Of a stretch of 64,000 nt of DNA, positions 28,163 to 37,997 are shown piece after piece. The position numbers and the translations under genes are program-made. The stretch comes from Robertkochia solimangrovi (GTDB lineage: Bacteria > Bacteroidota > Bacteroidia > Flavobacteriales > Flavobacteriaceae). How positions within the stretch are numbered: position 1 is the first letter of the stretch; every line of letters starts with the position of its first letter. The notes under the pieces were generated by a model. It was given only the letters and a program-made list of their open reading frames with translations. It searched no databases and had not been told where the DNA came from. Location: positions 108,457 through 172,456 of the forward strand of contig NZ_QKWN01000011.1 of NCBI RefSeq assembly GCF_007279655.1, in the 5' to 3' direction.

Positions 28163-30913
28163 CTAAGGACTTTCTTTCACATTGATCAGGACCTCTGTGG
28201 ATTCAGTAGCAGTGGAACTTATGTTTATTTTCAACGGACCTGAGGCATCCTTATCAAATTTCACGATCACCAATGCTTTTCCGTTGAAAGCCTTACGTTT
28301 CGTATCACGAAAGGAGGTCATATCGGTGGGGTCTCCATTATCGGTTGCCACGATACTTCCGGGACCTTGCAGTGTAAATGTGAGCAAATCACTTGCATCA
28401 GGTACGGTTCGCCCTTCTGTATCCGTGATACGAACTTCGATAAAGGCGATATCGACCCCATCAGCAGCTATGTGATCACGATCTACGGTCGTCTTAATAC
28501 CGGAAGATTTACCTGTTGTAGCTATAGTCGTCTCGGCCCATTGTTCTCCATTTTTGTAAGAAACCGCACGAAGTATTCCCGGTTCATATACCACGTTATC
28601 CCATCGCAATCTGTATTGAAAAGGCTTCCTTGATCGTTTGCCCAATGACTTCTCGTTGAGAAATAATTCTACTTCGTCACCTGTGGTAAATACATGTACA
28701 GGAGTGATCTTACCGATACGGTCAGGCCAGTTCCAATGCGGTAATATATGGACCATGGGGAGGTTGGGACGCCATTTAGCCTGATAGAGATAAAACCTGT
28801 CTTTTTCAAACCCCGCCAGGTCTATGAGTCCGTAGTATGAACTTCTGGAACTGTAATAAGGCGTGGGCTCTCCAAGGTAATCCCAACCACTCCAGACAAA
28901 CCCTCCTGCGACATAAGGATGTTTATCCAGCGAAGCAAATACTTTATCTGCAGAAGAACCGAAAGGAGCTGTGTAAAGTTCAAAGGCACTAACGTATTTA
29001 TGAATCGGATCACCTCCGGTTGTATCACTGACAGGTGCACTTATTCCCGGGGTTACCGGAAAAATATACGTCCCTCGGCTACTGAGCGCAGCTGCATTTT
29101 CACTGCTGATTATCGTCTTATTCGGGAATTTTTTATGAAATGCAGGATATAAGGGTGCCGTATTGATTCCTTTGAGATGAGCATAAGCCGTAGCATTCCT
29201 GATTCCTTCTCCCTGATAGTTTAAATTGATCACCTCCATTTCTGCTGTGATTGGCATTTCCGGCTTTGCATAGTTAAACGAAGCGGAAGTTAGGCGATAC
29301 GGATCTTCTTCATGTACAATCTTCCTGAGTCTTGCGGCAATTTTGGCTCCTGCTGAATCAGTATATTGTTCACCGACTTCATTCCCGGTACTCCATAATA
29401 TTACAGATGGGGAATTACGATCGCGTCTTATCCAGGCTCTGACATCCTGTTCATGCCATTCCGGGAAAATAAGATGAAAATCCAGAGGGGTCTTCTTTCG
29501 CTCCCAGCCGTCATAGATCTCATCAATAACCAGAAAACCCATTCTGTCTGTAAGTTCGAGCAGTTCAGGTGCCGGAGGGTTGTGCGCCATACGAATGGCA
29601 TTGGCTCCAAGCTCCTTCAATTTAAGGAGTTGCCGTTCAGCTGCTCTTTCATTGAAAGCGGCCCCTAATGCACCGAGATCATGGTGTTGATTCACCCCCT
29701 TCAAATAGATCTGCTCTCCATTGACGATCAATCCCTTTTCAGCATCAAAAATAATTTCGCGTATACCAAAGCTCGTGTGATAACGATCCGTCACTTTGCC
29801 GTTTGCAAATACCGTTGTAACCGCTGTATACCGATTAGGGGATTGATTTGGAGGCGGACCCCAAAGTTCTGGATTCTTCAATTCAGTTTCCAATCGGATC
29901 CGGTTTGAAGAGCCTTTCCGTAATATCAGCGTTGTATCCGGAAACTTCCCTTTTGACGCTCCTGAAGTATCTCCCATAGAATCGGCCTTAAAGATGCTGG
30001 TTTCTACACGTACTTCCTGATCGACCTTTGTCCTATTTTCAAGAGTTACCTCAAGTTCCAGTTTGGCCTGATCATCGATAATCGCTTTTGTGGTCAAATA
30101 GGTTCCCCAATGAGCTACTCTTATTTTTTCATCGATCGTCAACCATACATTACGATATAAACCTCCTCCGGGATACCAGCGCGAAGAATTGGGCGGATTA
30201 TCCAGTCGAATTGCAAGTTGATTTTCACCTCCGAACTCGATATAAGGAGAAAGATCAACTCTCCAGGAAGAATAACCATAGGGCCATCCTCCGGCTAAAT
30301 GACCGTTGATCCAGACCATAGCATAAGACATTGCCCCATCGATATCCAGAAAAACCGATCGTTCTGAAAGCGATGCGGGAATCTCCAGCTTTCTTCTGTA
30401 CCACGCGATCCCGGGACTTGGCAATCTGCCCATCCCTCCACCTACTTCGGTATTTGGACCTTCCTGAAATGGTCCTCCTATCGCCCAGTCATGTGGAAGA
30501 TCAACAGGTTCCCAGTCACTGTCATCAAAGTCAGTAAAGGTAAATTCAAAATCAATACCGGGATCTCCTTCCGGACGTTTATAATGTCGGGAGGTCTCCT
30601 TAATGAAGGGATTACCGGTAGGCATTATCCAGGGTTTTAATCCGCTAATCTCATCCTGATCAGTGCGGTATGCTTCTGTAGGTTTGGCATCTGCCGGTTT
30701 ATCGTCATTTCTGTCAATGATTTCGGGACGAAGCTCATAATATAAAGTATCCGCCTCTTCATTTGCAGAATATTTAAAGAAGCGCCATCCCTCATTGATC
30801 CGGATCCTGGATTCCGATACCAACGGGGTATCCTCTTTTAATTGGGAACAGGATGCGAACAATGCGGTTATGAAAAGTAATTGTATCGGAATTATGCTAA
30901 ATCTACGGTTCAT
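28163..30913 (-). CDS. GH2 glycoside hydrolase (beta-galactosidase-like, DUF4982 type), lipoprotein
   Basis: 916-aa lipoprotein (signal ...LFASCSQ) with sugar-binding jelly roll, immunoglobulin-like and TIM-barrel domains of GH2. Acid/base Glu512 is in STGNEVGEQ and the nucleophile Glu605 in ISSENAA; GVNQHHDLGALG marks the barrel entrance. The C-terminal third holds the DUF4982 and a further Ig-like domain (VRITDTEGRTVPDASD). It would remove terminal beta-linked hexosyl or other residues at the cell surface or in the periplasm. Exact specificity is not readable. A perfect palindrome of the LacI operator type lies 32 bases upstream. Confidence 0.9.
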   Translation of the reverse strand: MNRRFSIIPIQLLFITALFASCSQLKEDTPLVSESRIRINEGWRFFKYSANEEADTLYYELRPEIIDRNDDKPADAKPTEAYRTDQDEISGLKPWIMPTGNPFIKETSRHYKRPEGDPGIDFEFTFTDFDDSDWEPVDLPHDWAIGGPFQEGPNTEVGGGMGRLPSPGIAWYRRKLEIPASLSERSVFLDIDGAMSYAMVWINGHLAGGWPYGYSSWRVDLSPYIEFGGENQLAIRLDNPPNSSRWYPGGGLYRNVWLTIDEKIRVAHWGTYLTTKAIIDDQAKLELEVTLENRTKVDQEVRVETSIFKADSMGDTSGASKGKFPDTTLILRKGSSNRIRLETELKNPELWGPPPNQSPNRYTAVTTVFANGKVTDRYHTSFGIREIIFDAEKGLIVNGEQIYLKGVNQHHDLGALGAAFNERAAERQLLKLKELGANAIRMAHNPPAPELLELTDRMGFLVIDEIYDGWERKKTPLDFHLIFPEWHEQDVRAWIRRDRNSPSVILWSTGNEVGEQYTDSAGAKIAARLRKIVHEEDPYRLTSASFNYAKPEMPITAEMEVINLNYQGEGIRNATAYAHLKGINTAPLYPAFHKKFPNKTIISSENAAALSSRGTYIFPVTPGISAPVSDTTGGDPIHKYVSAFELYTAPFGSSADKVFASLDKHPYVAGGFVWSGWDYLGEPTPYYSSRSSYYGLIDLAGFEKDRFYLYQAKWRPNLPMVHILPHWNWPDRIGKITPVHVFTTGDEVELFLNEKSLGKRSRKPFQYRLRWDNVVYEPGILRAVSYKNGEQWAETTIATTGKSSGIKTTVDRDHIAADGVDIAFIEVRITDTEGRTVPDASDLLTFTLQGPGSIVATDNGDPTDMTSFRDTKRKAFNGKALVIVKFDKDASGPLKINISSTATESTEVLINVKESP

Positions 30914-30944
30914 CTCGGACAGATTACGGGTAAAAATTAATAAT

Positions 30945-30956
30945 GCAATCGATTGC
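30945..30956. promoter_or_regulatory. Candidate LacI operator before the GH2 gene
   Basis: Perfect 12-bp palindrome GCAATCGATTGC, sharing the AATCGATT core of the other sites in this locus. It lies between the GH2 start and an AT-rich stretch with a TTTG/TAATTT promoter-like pair on the minus strand. Confidence 0.6.
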
Positions 30957-31145
30957 GTAAATTAAAAATATTTTATTATCATTCAAAAAATTACGTAAAG
31001 ATAAATACCAAACCTAACTATTGGATGTCATGGAGTTACCTTTTTAAGGCATAATGCGAGATGCAAAATTCTCCTGACAAATCATCCGGAGTGTATCAGG
31101 AAAATTCTTATCTTTTCAGTAATTATGCTATCTTAGCAGCGCGAC

Positions 31146-31157
31146 TAAACCGATTTA
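31146..31157. promoter_or_regulatory. Candidate LacI operator before lacI (autoregulation)
   Basis: TAAACCGATTTA, within the near-palindrome CTAAACCGATTTAG, matches the locus consensus at 11 of 12 positions. It lies just downstream of a TATCTTAG promoter-like box and 27 bases before the lacI ATG. Confidence 0.6.
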
Positions 31158-31183
31158 GGCGAACATATAACCGATATTCCCAG

Positions 31184-32212
31184 ATGAGTAAGACCAGACC
31201 ATCCTTAAAAGACATTGCAAAAGAATTGAATATCTCCGTAACCACTGTTTCGTTTGTATTGAATGGAAAGGGTCGGGAGAAGAAAATCTCTAAGGAGGTA
31301 ATCGAACGGATCGAGAAGTATATAGAATCCATCAATTATAAACCAAACCCGATTGCCAGAAGTCTTAGAACCGGCCGTTCTGGTATTCTTGTATTCATGG
31401 TGGAAGATATCTCCAACTATTTCTTTGCAAAGCTCGCCCGTATCATGGAAGATCTCGGTTATAAACATGATTATAAAATGATCTTCTGTAGTACGGAGAA
31501 CAATGATCGTCGCTCCAAAGAACTCATTCACCTCTTTCGGGAACGCCAGGTAGACGGATTCTTTCTGATTCCGAGCTCTGGTATCGAGAAAGAAGTGAAG
31601 AACCTCATCAGGCAACAAGTTCCAGTAGTACTATTCGACCGCTATTTTCCAGGACTGGAAACCAATCAGGTCATGATCGATAATGGTGATGCAGCCTTCA
31701 GTGCAACAGAACACCTGATAAATCAAGGGTATAAAAGTCCGGCTTTTATCACTACCGATGTAAAGCAAACACAAATGACCGAACGTTTAGAAGGATATGA
31801 AAAGGCTTTAAAAAAATATGGCCTTACTCCTAACATTCTGAAGATTCCCTTTAGCGAGATACATAGTGCAGCCGGAAAGGAGCTCATCGCAACGTTCCTT
31901 AGTAATAATCCGGAAACCGACAGTATGTTCTTCGCAACCAACTACCTTACCCAAAGCGGACTCGAAGTTATCAAGTATAAATTTCCCGGATGGCTTGATT
32001 CAAATGGCGTATTGACCTTTGATGACAACGACCTTTTTCGTATCAATACCCCTTCGATAACGGCGATCGCTCAACCGCTGGAGGAAATCGGAAAACATCT
32101 CATGTCTATGATGATGACGCTGGTGAACAGCAGTAAACCCTCCGAGGTAGCCATTCAACAACAATGCCTTAAGGCAGAGTTGATTCAACGAGAATCCACG
32201 CAACGCCATTAG
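31184..32212 (+). CDS. LacI-family transcriptional regulator
   Basis: 342-aa regulator with an N-terminal LacI helix-turn-helix (PSLKDIAKELNISVTTVSFVLNG, residues 6-28), hinge helix region NPIARSLRTGR and a periplasmic-binding-protein-like sensor domain. ATG at 31184 is chosen because it places the helix-turn-helix at the normal distance from the N-terminus and leaves the operator at 31146-31157 in untranslated leader; a longer in-frame start at 31061 would run through that site. It is flanked by GH2 and the GH43-GH92 operon and is the natural owner of the palindromes found across the locus. The inducer is presumably a mono- or disaccharide released by these enzymes. Confidence 0.93.
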   Translation: MSKTRPSLKDIAKELNISVTTVSFVLNGKGREKKISKEVIERIEKYIESINYKPNPIARSLRTGRSGILVFMVEDISNYFFAKLARIMEDLGYKHDYKMIFCSTENNDRRSKELIHLFRERQVDGFFLIPSSGIEKEVKNLIRQQVPVVLFDRYFPGLETNQVMIDNGDAAFSATEHLINQGYKSPAFITTDVKQTQMTERLEGYEKALKKYGLTPNILKIPFSEIHSAAGKELIATFLSNNPETDSMFFATNYLTQSGLEVIKYKFPGWLDSNGVLTFDDNDLFRINTPSITAIAQPLEEIGKHLMSMMMTLVNSSKPSEVAIQQQCLKAELIQRESTQRH

Positions 32213-32278
32213 GTCCAGAACTCGCAGAAGTTCAAGTGTTAATGTAGCAAATATTTTAGCATATCTTATCTAATATCG

Positions 32279-32308
32279 TATATTTGAAAAATTAACTAAA
32301 TCGATTTA
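32279..32308 (+). promoter_or_regulatory. Promoter and LacI operator of the GH43-GH92-GH92 operon
   Basis: TATATTTG (32279-32286) is an exact Bacteroidota -7 box. It is followed after 10 bases by the perfect palindrome TAAATCGATTTA (32297-32308), which therefore covers the expected start of transcription, the typical position for a LacI repressor site. Confidence 0.7.
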
Positions 32309-32344
32309 TTAAACTTTGAATTGAATACCATGTACCATCTATGT

Positions 32345-33304
32345 ATGAAAACGTATGCCTTAGCTGCTGTGATCATTCTCAGTCTTTCGGCATGTGCTCA
32401 AACCAACAACCCGGTTTTTCCCGGCTGGTATGCTGATCCAGAAGGAATTATCTTTGACAATGAATATTGGATCTACCCTACATACTCGGCAGCGTATGAA
32501 GAACAGGTATTTTTTGATGCTTTCTCTTCCCCTGACCTTGTAAATTGGACCAAACATGAAAAAGTACTTGATACCTCTGCAATTAAATGGGCTAAACGCG
32601 CAGTCTGGGCTCCGTCTATTATAAAAAATAAGGACAAATACTTTATGTTCTTTGGTGCTAATGATATTCAAAGTGATGAAGAAACAGGAGGTATCGGAGT
32701 AGCAGTCGCCGACCAGCCAGCCGGACCTTTTAAAGATCATATCGGTCAACCCCTTATCGACCGATTTCATAACGGTGCTCAGCCAATCGACCAATTCGTA
32801 TTCAAAGATCAGGATGGTCAGTTTTATTTATATTATGGAGGCTGGAGACATTGTAATGTAGTACGCCTAAATGACGATTTCAACAAGATATTGCCTTTCG
32901 AAGACGGAACAATGTTTAAAGAAATTACACCCGAGAATTATGTTGAGGGGCCATTTATGTTTATCCGAAATGGAAAATATTATTTTATGTGGTCTGAAGG
33001 TGGTTGGGGAGGTCCCGATTATAGTGTGGCATATGCCATTGCTGATTCTCCACTCGGTCCCTTTAAAAGGATCGGAAAAATATTGCAACAGGATCCTGAA
33101 GTTGCTACCGGAGCCGGACACCATAGTGTGATCCATCCGGAAGGTACGGATCAATACTATATTGTTTATCATCGTCGTCCACTCACCGAAACCCATCACA
33201 ATTCCAGAGAAACCTGTATCGATGTGATGGAGTTCAACGAAGACGGTACCATCAAACCGGTCAAAATCACAGTGAACGGTGTAAAATCAAATCCTTTAAA
33301 TTAA
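32345..33304 (+). CDS. GH43 family glycoside hydrolase, lipoprotein
   Basis: 319-aa five-bladed beta-propeller enzyme with a lipoprotein signal (VIILSLSACAQ). The GH43 catalytic residues are visible: base Asp31 in YADPEG, pKa-modulating Asp149 in QPIDQFVF and acid Glu201 in VEGPF. Family activities include arabinofuranosidase, xylosidase, exo-galactosidase and galactofuranosidase; the subfamily could not be assigned by eye. ATG at 32345 gives the clean lipoprotein signal; TTG 32321 and ATG 32330 are possible earlier starts. First gene of a three-gene operon with two GH92 genes; the gap to the next is 10 bases. Confidence 0.88.
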   Translation: MKTYALAAVIILSLSACAQTNNPVFPGWYADPEGIIFDNEYWIYPTYSAAYEEQVFFDAFSSPDLVNWTKHEKVLDTSAIKWAKRAVWAPSIIKNKDKYFMFFGANDIQSDEETGGIGVAVADQPAGPFKDHIGQPLIDRFHNGAQPIDQFVFKDQDGQFYLYYGGWRHCNVVRLNDDFNKILPFEDGTMFKEITPENYVEGPFMFIRNGKYYFMWSEGGWGGPDYSVAYAIADSPLGPFKRIGKILQQDPEVATGAGHHSVIHPEGTDQYYIVYHRRPLTETHHNSRETCIDVMEFNEDGTIKPVKITVNGVKSNPLN

Positions 33305-33314
33305 ACCGCCAAAC

Positions 33315-35609
33315 ATGAAAAAAAATCTTCTTCTTTGTTGCCTTTTCCTGTATGTCTTAAATTTTGCCATCGCGCAGGATGCAGCAATTATCGACCCGAG
33401 ACAACCTGTAGATTTTGCAGATCCATTAATGGGAACCGATTCAGATTACAGACTTTCCAATGGAAACGTTTACCCGGCGATCGCGCGCCCCTGGGGTATG
33501 AACTTCTGGACTCCTCAAACAGGAGAAATGGGTAATGGCTGGGCATATACCTATAACGCCACTAAAATAAGAGGGTTTAAACAAACCCATCAGCCTTCTC
33601 CCTGGATGAACGATTATGGTCAGTTCTCCATTATGCCGGTAACCGGGAAGATCCGTTTTAAAGAAGAGGATCGACAAAGTTGGTTCTCTCATAAATCGGA
33701 AAAGGTTACGCCCTATTATTACGGTGTTTATCTGGCAGACCATGATATTACAACAGAGATTACACCCACCGATCGTGCTGCGCGATTCAGATTCACTTTT
33801 CCGGAATCTGATTCATCCTATGTGGTTATCGACGCCTTCGATCGTGGATCACATGTGAAGATAGATCGGGCAAATAATCGAATAACCGGCTATACCACAA
33901 GAAACAGTGGTGGTGTTCCTGAGAATTTCAAAAATTATTTTGTAATCGAATTTGACCGACCGTTCGAATGGTTCAAAACCTTTTCTGATACTACCCTTAC
34001 CGATACAGACGAAGTGACTTCTGCACACGCAGGTGCACTGGTAGGATTTAAAACCAAAAAAGGCGAGCAAATCAATGCAAAGGTAGCCTCATCTTTCATC
34101 AGCACTGAACAGGCCCTGATAAATCTGAAGGAGATCGGGAATCACGATTTTGAATCTCTTAAATCTGAAGGGAGAAAGACCTGGAATGAGGAACTCAGCA
34201 AAATAGAGATCTCAGGAGGTACACCCGACCAGTTCAAAACTTTTTATAGCTGTCTGTACCGTTCCTTATTATTTCCGAGAAAATTCTACGAATATGATGC
34301 TAACGGTAATGTAGTTCATTACAGTCCTTATAACGGTAAAGTATTGCCTGGCTATATGTTCACCGACACTGGCTTCTGGGATACTTTCAGATGTTTATTC
34401 CCTTTTCTGAACCTGATGTATCCTGAATTGAACGGACACATGCAGGAAGGACTTTCCAATGCATATTCTGAAAGTGGATGGTTGCCTGAATGGGCCAGCC
34501 CGGGCTTACGTAATATCATGGTTGGGAACAACTCAGCTTCTGTGGTGGCCGAAGCTTACCTGAAAAGTGGAGATGCTTATGAATATGATATTGAAAATCT
34601 GTACGAAGCGCTTATTCACGGAGCCAATAATGCTGGTCCGATGACTGCAGTGGGAAGAGCCGGTATCGATTATTACAAGGAATTGGGCTATGTTCCTTAT
34701 GATGTAGGAATCAACGAAAATGCTGCACGTACATTGGAGTATGCCTATGACGATTTTGCTATCTATCAATTGGCAAAGGCACTAAATAAGCCAAAATCTG
34801 TGATCAAAGAATACCGTGAACGCAGTCTTAACTACAAAAAACTTTTCGATAAGGAAACCAATCTGATGCGTGGAAAGAACAAGAACGGTGAATTTATGGC
34901 TCCTTTTAATCCTTTTAAATGGGGTGATGCCTTTACCGAAGGTAACAGCTGGCACTACAGTTGGTCTGTATTCCATGACATTCAGGGACTCATCGATCTG
35001 ATGGGTGGTAAGAAAGAATTCAATTCCCAACTGGATAAGGTATTTTCTCTGCCGCCAGTTTTCGATGATTCCTATTATGGTGGCGTAATTCATGAAATCA
35101 GGGAAATGCAGATCGCTAATATGGGTCAATATGCTCATGGAAACCAACCTATTCAACATATGACCTACCTGTATAATTTCTCTGGAGAACCTTGGAAATC
35201 GCAGTATTGGGTTCGTGAAACCATGGATCGAATGTATCTTCCGGGTCCTGATGGATATTGCGGGGATGAGGATAATGGTCAGACTTCCGCATGGTACGTT
35301 TTCTCGGCAATGGGCTTCTATCCTGTAGCTCCGGCAACTGATCAATATATACTCGGTACCCCTTTATTCAAAAAAATGACCCTTCATCTGGAAAATGGAA
35401 ATAAAGTGACCATCAATGCACCTGAAAACGATCATGAAAATCGCTATATTAACACGATGAAAGTGAATGGTAAGACTTATAACAAAAACTGGTTAAGTCA
35501 CAAAGAGCTCATGAAAGGAATGCAGATCGATATCAAAATGTCTTCAGAACCGAACACTGAAAGAGGTACCGGAAAGTCTTCATTCCCATATTCACTTTCG
35601 AATGAATAA
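33315..35609 (+). CDS. GH92 family protein with Gln in place of the catalytic acid
   Basis: 764-aa exported GH92 protein (signal peptide ...NFAIAQ). GH92 enzymes are calcium-dependent exo-alpha-mannosidases. Here the N-terminal segment reads GFKQTHQPSPW...NDYGQF, and the acid motif reads HGNQP with Gln611 where the family normally has Glu (HGNEP, as in the next gene). The base region is GDEDNGQTSAW. A Gln at this site is remembered for GH92 enzymes that cleave mannose-alpha-1-phosphate links, where the leaving group needs no protonation. Mannosyl-phosphate hydrolysis is thus the favoured, unproven function; loss of activity is the alternative. Co-transcribed with the GH43 and second GH92 genes. 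Confidence 0.9.
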   Translation: MKKNLLLCCLFLYVLNFAIAQDAAIIDPRQPVDFADPLMGTDSDYRLSNGNVYPAIARPWGMNFWTPQTGEMGNGWAYTYNATKIRGFKQTHQPSPWMNDYGQFSIMPVTGKIRFKEEDRQSWFSHKSEKVTPYYYGVYLADHDITTEITPTDRAARFRFTFPESDSSYVVIDAFDRGSHVKIDRANNRITGYTTRNSGGVPENFKNYFVIEFDRPFEWFKTFSDTTLTDTDEVTSAHAGALVGFKTKKGEQINAKVASSFISTEQALINLKEIGNHDFESLKSEGRKTWNEELSKIEISGGTPDQFKTFYSCLYRSLLFPRKFYEYDANGNVVHYSPYNGKVLPGYMFTDTGFWDTFRCLFPFLNLMYPELNGHMQEGLSNAYSESGWLPEWASPGLRNIMVGNNSASVVAEAYLKSGDAYEYDIENLYEALIHGANNAGPMTAVGRAGIDYYKELGYVPYDVGINENAARTLEYAYDDFAIYQLAKALNKPKSVIKEYRERSLNYKKLFDKETNLMRGKNKNGEFMAPFNPFKWGDAFTEGNSWHYSWSVFHDIQGLIDLMGGKKEFNSQLDKVFSLPPVFDDSYYGGVIHEIREMQIANMGQYAHGNQPIQHMTYLYNFSGEPWKSQYWVRETMDRMYLPGPDGYCGDEDNGQTSAWYVFSAMGFYPVAPATDQYILGTPLFKKMTLHLENGNKVTINAPENDHENRYINTMKVNGKTYNKNWLSHKELMKGMQIDIKMSSEPNTERGTGKSSFPYSLSNE

Positions 35610-35629
35610 TCCCAAAATAAGAGTAACAA

Positions 35630-37948
35630 ATGATTAATAGAATAGTACGCAGCTTTTTCTATAGCATCTGCTTTTTTTATACTGCCCAAAACATACAAGC
35701 ACAACAGGTCTCAGATCCGGCCGATTATGTCGATCCGCTTATAGGTTCTGCCCGAATGGGCCATACATATCCGGGAGCAACCGCCCCTTTCGGAAGTGTA
35801 CAACTCAGTCCGGACACAGATACTATACCTTATGCTTATGATGGTAAATATACCGGCGATGTCTATAAATATTGTGCGGGATACCAGTATGAAGACCATA
35901 CGATAACCGGATTCAGTCATACTCACTTCAGCGGAACGGGACATTCCGATCTTGGAGATATCCTGATTATGCCAACGGTAGGTACCCTGCAATTGAATCC
36001 GGGTACCGAAAGTGAACCTGAAAAAGGATATCGTTCCCGATTCAGTCATGACCGGGAGGTTGCAAAAGCCGGATATTACCAGGTAATGCTGGATGACTAT
36101 AACATCAATGCCGAACTCACAGCAACCACCAGAGTCGGCGTACACCGTTATACCTTTCCCCAAACGGAACAGGCTCATATCATTCTGGATCTGAACGCTG
36201 GAATCTATAATTATGACGGTAAAAATATCTGGAGTGAAGTACGGGTTGAAAATGACACCCTGATAACCGGTTACCGCCAAACCAACGGATGGGCAAGAGA
36301 CCGTAAAGTTTACTTTGCGATCAGTTTCAGTAAGCCTATTACCGCTTATGGTCAAAAACCACAAGAACGAAGTGTTTACCGTGGTTTTTGGGGAAGATTC
36401 AATCAGAATAAGAATTTTCCGGAAATGGCAGGAAAAGACCAGATCCTATACTTCGATTTTAATACCAAAGAGAAGGAACAGATCGTTCTGAAGGTTGCGA
36501 TATCTCCGGTAAGCACGGCAGGTGCCCTGAACAACCTAATTCAGGAAACTTCCGGTAAAGATTTTGATCAGATCCGTGAAGAGACTAAAGAAGCCTGGAA
36601 TTCTGAACTTGGAAAAGTAGAGGTGAGTACCATAACGCCTGATGATCTTACTAATTTTTACACGGCACTATACCATGCTTTTCTTGGTCCTACTATCTAT
36701 ATGGACTCCGATGGGAACTACGCCGGATTGGATCGAAATATTCATAAAGCCGATGGATTTGTAAACTATACCAGTTTCTCGCTTTGGGATACTTACAGGG
36801 CATTGCATCCTTTATTCAATATTTTGCAACCCAAAAGAAATGGAGACATGATCGCGTCTATGCTGGCACATTTCGATCAGAGCGTTCATCCCATGTTACC
36901 TATCTGGTCACATTATGCCAATGAGAACTGGTGCATGATCGGGTATCATAGTGCTTCGGTAATTGCCGATGCCATTGTGAAGGGAACAGGAGGCTTCGAT
37001 GAAATCAAAGCTCTTGAAGCATCCGTAACCACGGCTAAGACTACCTATTTTGACGGAATAGGCGCCTATATGGAAAAAGGATATGTTCCGGAAGACGTTA
37101 GTGGTGCTTCGGTATCCAAGACCCTGGAATATGCCTATGACGACTGGGCTATTGCTCAGGCCGCTGCAAAATTAAACCGTTCGGATATCTATGATGAATT
37201 CCTGGAACGTTCAACCTATTACAACAATGTATTCGATAAAAAGAGTCAGTTCATGCGTCCTAAACTAAATAATGGGGAATGGAAAACGGCGTTCGACCCG
37301 TTAGATACCCATGGCCAGGGATTCATCGAAGGAAATTCATGGAACTACAGTTTGTATGTACCGCAGGATCCTGATGCTTTGATTGCTCTGTATGGGGGTA
37401 AACGAGCATTCAGCAAACATCTGGATGAACTTTTCACCATGGAGTTACCGGATAAATATTTCGAAAACACTGAAGATATCTCCAGAGAAGGTATTATCGG
37501 GAATTATGTCCATGGAAACGAACCTTCTCATCACGTTCCTTATCTCTATAACTGGACAGGTGATACTTACAAGACACAAGAAAAAGTAAGAATGATCCTG
37601 AAATCAAAATACCAGACAGGATCGGATGGCCTAAGTGGAAATGATGATTTCGGTCAAATGAGTGCCTGGTATCTTTTCAGTACCCTCGGATTTTATCCGG
37701 TAGCACCAGGGTCTGTAGATTATGCCCTGGGGAGTCCGGCCATAAAATCAGCTGTGATCCATTTGGAGAATGGAAATGATTTCAAGATCTTAGCCAAAGA
37801 TCAGTCTGATAAAAATATTTATGTGGAAGCCGTAATGCTCAATGGAAAGCCACTTAAACGTCCGTTTATTACCCATCAGGAAATAATGGATGGTGGTACT
37901 CTGGAATTCAAAATGACTTCCAGCCCCAATAAAAGGCTATATCGGTAG
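35630..37948 (+). CDS. GH92 exo-alpha-mannosidase with canonical active site
   Basis: 772-aa exported GH92 enzyme (signal peptide ...NIQAQ). Motifs are canonical: GFSHTHFSGTGHSDLGD near residue 97, HGNEPSHHVPYLYN with catalytic acid Glu631, and GNDDFGQMSAWY carrying the general-base Asp residues. It would release mannose from non-reducing alpha-mannoside ends (commonly alpha-1,2, also 1,3) using bound Ca2+. It follows the Gln-type GH92 by 20 bases. The two are far from identical, so this is an old duplication with split function rather than a recent copy. The operon ends at the hairpin at 37966. Confidence 0.93.
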   Translation: MINRIVRSFFYSICFFYTAQNIQAQQVSDPADYVDPLIGSARMGHTYPGATAPFGSVQLSPDTDTIPYAYDGKYTGDVYKYCAGYQYEDHTITGFSHTHFSGTGHSDLGDILIMPTVGTLQLNPGTESEPEKGYRSRFSHDREVAKAGYYQVMLDDYNINAELTATTRVGVHRYTFPQTEQAHIILDLNAGIYNYDGKNIWSEVRVENDTLITGYRQTNGWARDRKVYFAISFSKPITAYGQKPQERSVYRGFWGRFNQNKNFPEMAGKDQILYFDFNTKEKEQIVLKVAISPVSTAGALNNLIQETSGKDFDQIREETKEAWNSELGKVEVSTITPDDLTNFYTALYHAFLGPTIYMDSDGNYAGLDRNIHKADGFVNYTSFSLWDTYRALHPLFNILQPKRNGDMIASMLAHFDQSVHPMLPIWSHYANENWCMIGYHSASVIADAIVKGTGGFDEIKALEASVTTAKTTYFDGIGAYMEKGYVPEDVSGASVSKTLEYAYDDWAIAQAAAKLNRSDIYDEFLERSTYYNNVFDKKSQFMRPKLNNGEWKTAFDPLDTHGQGFIEGNSWNYSLYVPQDPDALIALYGGKRAFSKHLDELFTMELPDKYFENTEDISREGIIGNYVHGNEPSHHVPYLYNWTGDTYKTQEKVRMILKSKYQTGSDGLSGNDDFGQMSAWYLFSTLGFYPVAPGSVDYALGSPAIKSAVIHLENGNDFKILAKDQSDKNIYVEAVMLNGKPLKRPFITHQEIMDGGTLEFKMTSSPNKRLYR

Positions 37949-37965
37949 TTCACCCCCTCGAACCC

Positions 37966-37997
37966 TGAAAGGCTATCCATCCGGATAGCCTTTTTTA
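37966..37997. terminator. Bidirectional terminator between GH92 and GH125
   Basis: Perfect arms AAAGGCTATCC / GGATAGCCTTT with a 4-base loop and T-run on the plus strand; A-rich flank serves the minus strand. It separates the convergent GH92 operon and GH125 gene. Confidence 0.85.

Noticed and set aside
31061..31183. N-terminal extension of the LacI protein
   Set aside because: It would put 41 residues before the helix-turn-helix and translate across the promoter-like box and operator; the ATG at 31184 fits the family.
33315..37948. Recent duplication of the two GH92 genes
   Set aside because: The proteins differ in most motifs, including the substrate loop and the acid residue, so they are distinct subfamilies rather than a recent copy.
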